Assembly (NCBI RefSeq): GCF_900142605.1 | Contig: NZ_FRBL01000005.1 | Coordinates: 1 to 64,000, forward strand | From: Chitinophaga jiangningensis | Lineage (GTDB): Bacteria > Bacteroidota > Bacteroidia > Chitinophagales > Chitinophagaceae | Length of the DNA stretch: 64,000 nt | Reading direction: 5' to 3' | Part shown: in pieces, positions 61,354 through 64,000 of the stretch | Position numbering within the stretch: position 1 is the first letter of the stretch | Layout of the letters: the number at the start of each line of letters is the position of its first letter | The notes under the pieces: generated by a model | What the model was told of the DNA's origin: nothing | What the model saw: only the letters and a program-made list of their open reading frames with translations | Databases searched by the model: none | Made by a program: the position numbers and the translations under genes

Positions 61354-62607
61354 TCAAGGAACAAATTTTTTGAAAATAACAGAGGCGTTATGCCCGCCAA
61401 ACCCGAAGGTATTGGAGAGTCCGGCTCTTACTTCTCTATGTTGTGCGGTGTTAAAGGTAAAGTTTAATCTTGGATCCAGCTGAGGATCGTCGGTAAAGTG
61501 GTTGATGGTTGGAGGGACAATGCCATGTATGATGGACAAGATCACAGCGATGGATTCAACCGCACCGGCTGCGCCGAGGAGGTGTCCTGTCATGGATTTG
61601 GTGGACGAGATATTCATGTTATATGCATGTTCGCCAAATACGTGCTGGACAGCTTTGATTTCGGCCACGTCTCCCAGCGGGGTGGAAGTACCGTGTACGT
61701 TGATATAGTCGAGATCGCTGGCCTGCATGCCTGCATCCAGGAGGGCCTGGGTCATTACATTGCGGGCGCCTAAACCTTCGGGGTGTGGAGCGGTGATGTG
61801 ATATGCATCGGCGGTAGCTGCGCCACCGGCGAGTTCTGCATAAATTTTAGCTCCTCTTTCCAACGCGTGATCCAGGGATTCCAGTACCAGTGCACCGGCG
61901 CCTTCGCCCATTACGAAACCATCGCGATCGAGGTCGAAAGGACGGGAAGCAGTTTTAGGATCATCATTTCTTTCGGATAGGGCCTTCATGGCGTTAAAAC
62001 CGCCAACACAAGGCTCATTGATGACGTTTTCTGAGCCGCCAGTGATCACCATATCCGCTTTACCGTAACGGATATTGTACATCGCCTCAATGATAGCATT
62101 GGTGGCTGATGCGCAGGCAGAAGCTACAGAGAAATTTGGCCCCCTGAAACCGTGGCGGATAGAAATAGAACCCGCTGCGATGTCAGTAATAAGCCTGGTA
62201 ATAAGGAAAGGGCTGAAACGGGGAGTCCCGTCACCAGTATAAAATTCTTTCAGCTCGTTGCTGTAATTGATCATACCACCCACACCGGTACCCCAGATCA
62301 CGCCGACACGGTCAGCATTGATCTTAGAAGCATCTATCTTGGCATCAAGGATTGCCTGATCCGCGGATATTACCGCTGTTTGGGTAAAGGGGTCCATTTT
62401 ACGGGCCTCCTTTTTGTCCAGGTAGTTAGTAGGATCGAAATTCTTCAGTTCGCAAGCAAAACGGGTTTTGAACTTGGAAGCGTCAAATTGCCTGATATAA
62501 TCCGCGCCGGATACACCGTTCGCCAAACCGTGCCAATAATCGGCCACAGTATTGCCGAGCGGTGTAAGAGCGCCTAAACCTGTAACGACAACTCGTCTTG
62601 GTTGCAT
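61354..62607 (-). CDS. fabF: Beta-ketoacyl-ACP synthase II
   Basis: A 417-residue condensing enzyme of fatty-acid synthesis. The catalytic triad is visible: Cys165 in ASACASATNAI, His in INVHGTSTPLGD and His in MTGHLLGAAGAVE. It extends acyl-ACP with malonyl-ACP. It lies between acpP (23 bases upstream) and rnc in a widely conserved operon. Confidence 0.96.
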   Translation of the reverse strand: MQPRRVVVTGLGALTPLGNTVADYWHGLANGVSGADYIRQFDASKFKTRFACELKNFDPTNYLDKKEARKMDPFTQTAVISADQAILDAKIDASKINADRVGVIWGTGVGGMINYSNELKEFYTGDGTPRFSPFLITRLITDIAAGSISIRHGFRGPNFSVASACASATNAIIEAMYNIRYGKADMVITGGSENVINEPCVGGFNAMKALSERNDDPKTASRPFDLDRDGFVMGEGAGALVLESLDHALERGAKIYAELAGGAATADAYHITAPHPEGLGARNVMTQALLDAGMQASDLDYINVHGTSTPLGDVAEIKAVQHVFGEHAYNMNISSTKSMTGHLLGAAGAVESIAVILSIIHGIVPPTINHFTDDPQLDPRLNFTFNTAQHREVRAGLSNTFGFGGHNASVIFKKFVP

Positions 62608-62630
62608 TAAAACAATTCTGATTAGTAGGA

Positions 62631-62867
62631 TTATTTTACGTGTTCTTCCAGGTAAGCAACTGCCTGGCCAACAGTAGTAATAGTTTCAGCTTGTTCGTCA
62701 GGAATGGAGATGTTGAATTCTTTTTCGAATTCCATAATCAGTTCTACCGTATCCAAAGAGTCAGCGCCTAAGTCGTTGGTGAAGCTGGCTTCAGGAGTTA
62801 CCTCGGCTTCGTCAACGCCCAATTTGTCAATGATGATCTTTTTAACTCTTGATGCAATGTCTGACAT
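62631..62867 (-). CDS. acpP: Acyl carrier protein
   Basis: A 78-residue acidic helical protein. The phosphopantetheine serine is in NDLGADSLDTVELIMEFE (about Ser37). The ATG at 62867 gives the usual start MSDIASRVKKII; the frame stays open 33 codons upstream but crosses the promoter. It heads the acpP-fabF-rnc operon. Confidence 0.97.
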   Translation of the reverse strand: MSDIASRVKKIIIDKLGVDEAEVTPEASFTNDLGADSLDTVELIMEFEKEFNISIPDEQAETITTVGQAVAYLEEHVK

Positions 62868-62900
62868 AATTTTAAGTGTTTTTGGTTTAAAACTTGACTG

Positions 62901-62930
62901 CAAAAATATAATTTTTATTGAATTGCCAAC
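62901..62930 (-). promoter_or_regulatory. Probable acpP promoter
   Basis: On the minus strand TTGG (complement of 62926-62929) and TATTTTTG (complement of 62901-62908) lie 17 bases apart. The -7 box is a full match. Transcription would begin near 62895, leaving a leader of about 28 bases. Confidence 0.55.
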
Positions 62931-63312
62931 AAGAAGGGGAAATTTTGTGGGCCCACCGGCCGCCAAAATCGCTGCAAAGCCAATACAGTGAATACTTTAC
63001 GGATTTCCTGATTTTAAGATTTAATGATTTGAACACCCAAAAACACCCCTTATTCTTACCACTTATAAAATAAGAAGCCTATTATTTCCACTCAAACGTA
63101 TTTTTGGCCACTTATCTAAACCCTTAACGCTAATTAACAGTTGCGGGGGTGCTAGTGCCTCATCCATTTATTAAATTTGTCAGGCTTGTGAGGAATGTTA
63201 TCGTCGTTGGCCCATGCTTACGCGGATGACCTCCGGAGACCTGTGATGTGAACACGCTGTGGTTCTTCAGATCCCTCATGGTATAATCGAAATTCTAAAC
63301 GCTAATCATTTA
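62931..63312. other. Intergenic region before the RND adaptor gene
   Basis: It lies between the divergent acpP and RND adaptor genes. No coding frame is supported. About 62990-63130 is AT-rich. A GC-richer patch at about 63140-63290 (with GCGGGGGTGC and GACCTCCGGAGACC) has some pairing potential and could be a structured leader of the efflux gene, but it matches no riboswitch I recognise. Confidence 0.5.
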
Positions 63313-64000
63313 ATGGCCAACACCAAACGTACGTTCCGCACCATTGCAATTGTAGGGATTGCTGGTATAGCTGCCTTTCTTGTATTTCAGAAGGTAACGG
63401 GCAAAAAAGCAGCAGAACCAGCCGCCGCCGCACCAAAAGGAGGCCCCGGCAAATCCCAGGTGATCATCGATGCATGGGTGGTAAAAACCGCTCCTATTGA
63501 CCAGTTTATCGACGCCAGCGGAACACTTCAGAGTAACGAGGAAGTAGAAATCAAACCGGAAATCAACGGCCGGATCACACACCTTTATTTTAAAGAAGGT
63601 ACCAATGTTAAAAAAGGGGACCTGCTGGTAAAGATCTATGACGAAGACCTGAAAGCGCAGCTCACTAAACTCAAATTACAGCAGCAGCTGGCCAAAACAA
63701 CCCTGGAACGCCAGGAAAACCTCCTTAAAATCAATGGTATCAGTCGCCAGGATGTAGATGTTACCCGTAACCAGGTAAGCGCCTACGCCGCCGATATCGA
63801 TTATACACAAACGCAGTTACAGAAAACAGAACTGCGCGCACCCTTCAGCGGCCGCCTCGGCTTACGTAACGTGAGCGAAGGCGCCATCGTGTCATCTGCC
63901 GTGGTAATCACCACTTTACAACAGATAGACCCACTCAAGGTAGACTTCACCGTACCTGAAAAATACCGGAACCTGATCAAAAACGGCGATAAAGTGAAAT
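63313..64000 (+). CDS. RND efflux periplasmic adaptor subunit (partial, runs off the window)
   Basis: The first 229 codons of a membrane-fusion protein of the HlyD/MdtA-AcrA family. A membrane anchor (about 8-26) is followed by an Ala/Pro/Gly/Lys linker, then a lipoyl-like half motif (ASGTLQSNEEVEIKPEINGRI, YFKEGTNVKKGDLLVKIYD), a coiled-coil hairpin (about 110-165, QQQLAKTTLERQENLLKI), the second lipoyl half (LRAPFSGRLGLRNVSEGAIV) and the start of a beta-barrel (PLKVDFTVPEKY). It should join an RND pump to an outer-membrane channel. Those genes would be beyond the end. Confidence 0.9.
   Translation, partial: MANTKRTFRTIAIVGIAGIAAFLVFQKVTGKKAAEPAAAAPKGGPGKSQVIIDAWVVKTAPIDQFIDASGTLQSNEEVEIKPEINGRITHLYFKEGTNVKKGDLLVKIYDEDLKAQLTKLKLQQQLAKTTLERQENLLKINGISRQDVDVTRNQVSAYAADIDYTQTQLQKTELRAPFSGRLGLRNVSEGAIVSSAVVITTLQQIDPLKVDFTVPEKYRNLIKNGDKVK

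Noticed and set aside
62868..62966. Extended N-terminus of acyl carrier protein
   Set aside because: The extra 33 residues cover the likely promoter and do not fit the very conserved 78-residue family length.
63150..63175. GGGGGTGC stretch that recalls the start of a TPP riboswitch
   Set aside because: The CTGAGA and later conserved thiamine-switch segments are absent and the downstream gene is an efflux adaptor.
1..64000. CRISPR arrays, rRNA genes, transposases or prophage genes
   Set aside because: No regularly spaced repeats, rRNA-like stretches, transposase motifs or phage structural genes were seen. VgrG and TssD are phage-related in origin but belong to a type VI secretion set.

Overview
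The window looks like a chromosomal segment of a Bacteroidota bacterium of the Chitinophagaceae, most like Chitinophaga. This is an inference from gene content: gliding genes gldF-gldG, LytS/LytTR-type sensor and regulator pairs, a TonB-dependent receptor with an N-terminal carboxypeptidase-like domain, a MurF-alanine racemase fusion, Bacteroidota-type VI secretion parts, and promoter boxes of the TTTG / TAnnTTTG kind with almost no Shine-Dalgarno sites. No rRNA, CRISPR array, transposase or phage gene was seen. There is one tRNA, tRNA-Ser(GGA).

Layout. 1-5.2 kb: a DUF885 hydrolase with a duplicated stub of its own 3' end, an AraC regulator, methylmalonyl-CoA epimerase divergent from a cysteine desulfurase. 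5.2-12 kb: gldF-gldG, a TerC membrane protein, MurF-Alr and LspA. 12-28.5 kb: mainly housekeeping and metabolism: a TlpA-like thioredoxin, a TonB-dependent receptor, D-lactate dehydrogenase, fumarase, enoyl-CoA hydratase, a B12-binding mutase subunit, convergent glnS and gltX, a polysaccharide deacetylase, TatD, asparaginase and aquaporin. 28.5-37.4 kb: an accessory stretch with the tRNA, a HExxH protein, a sensor/LytTR pair, two decayed genes (NmrA-like, beta-lactamase-like), serine hydrolase and small envelope proteins. 37.5-43.4 kb: a type VI secretion cargo island on the minus strand: TssD/Hcp, VgrG, an 873-residue effector with PAAR-like, GH19 and L,D-transpeptidase-like parts, and a secreted putative immunity protein. 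43.5-46.5 kb: a PAS-LuxR regulator, a serine hydrolase and a thioredoxin-fold protein without the expected cysteine. 46.8-54.9 kb: a tight plus-strand run of sensor kinase, LytTR regulator, bestrophin and JetA-JetB-JetC (MksF-MksE-MksB), a Wadjet-type SMC complex with no JetD nuclease in view. 55-64 kb: HxlR regulator, cydAB, a WYL regulator with a GyrI-like protein, the acpP-fabF-rnc operon and the start of an RND efflux adaptor.

The two most notable systems are the JetABC operon, which lacks JetD and sits behind a two-component system and an anion channel gene, and the type VI cargo island with its double cell-wall-attacking effector. Many intergenic spaces hold long perfect palindromes, some with UUCG loops. 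At least two families of short interspersed repeats recur at distant sites. No computation was run: family calls rest on motifs read by eye.
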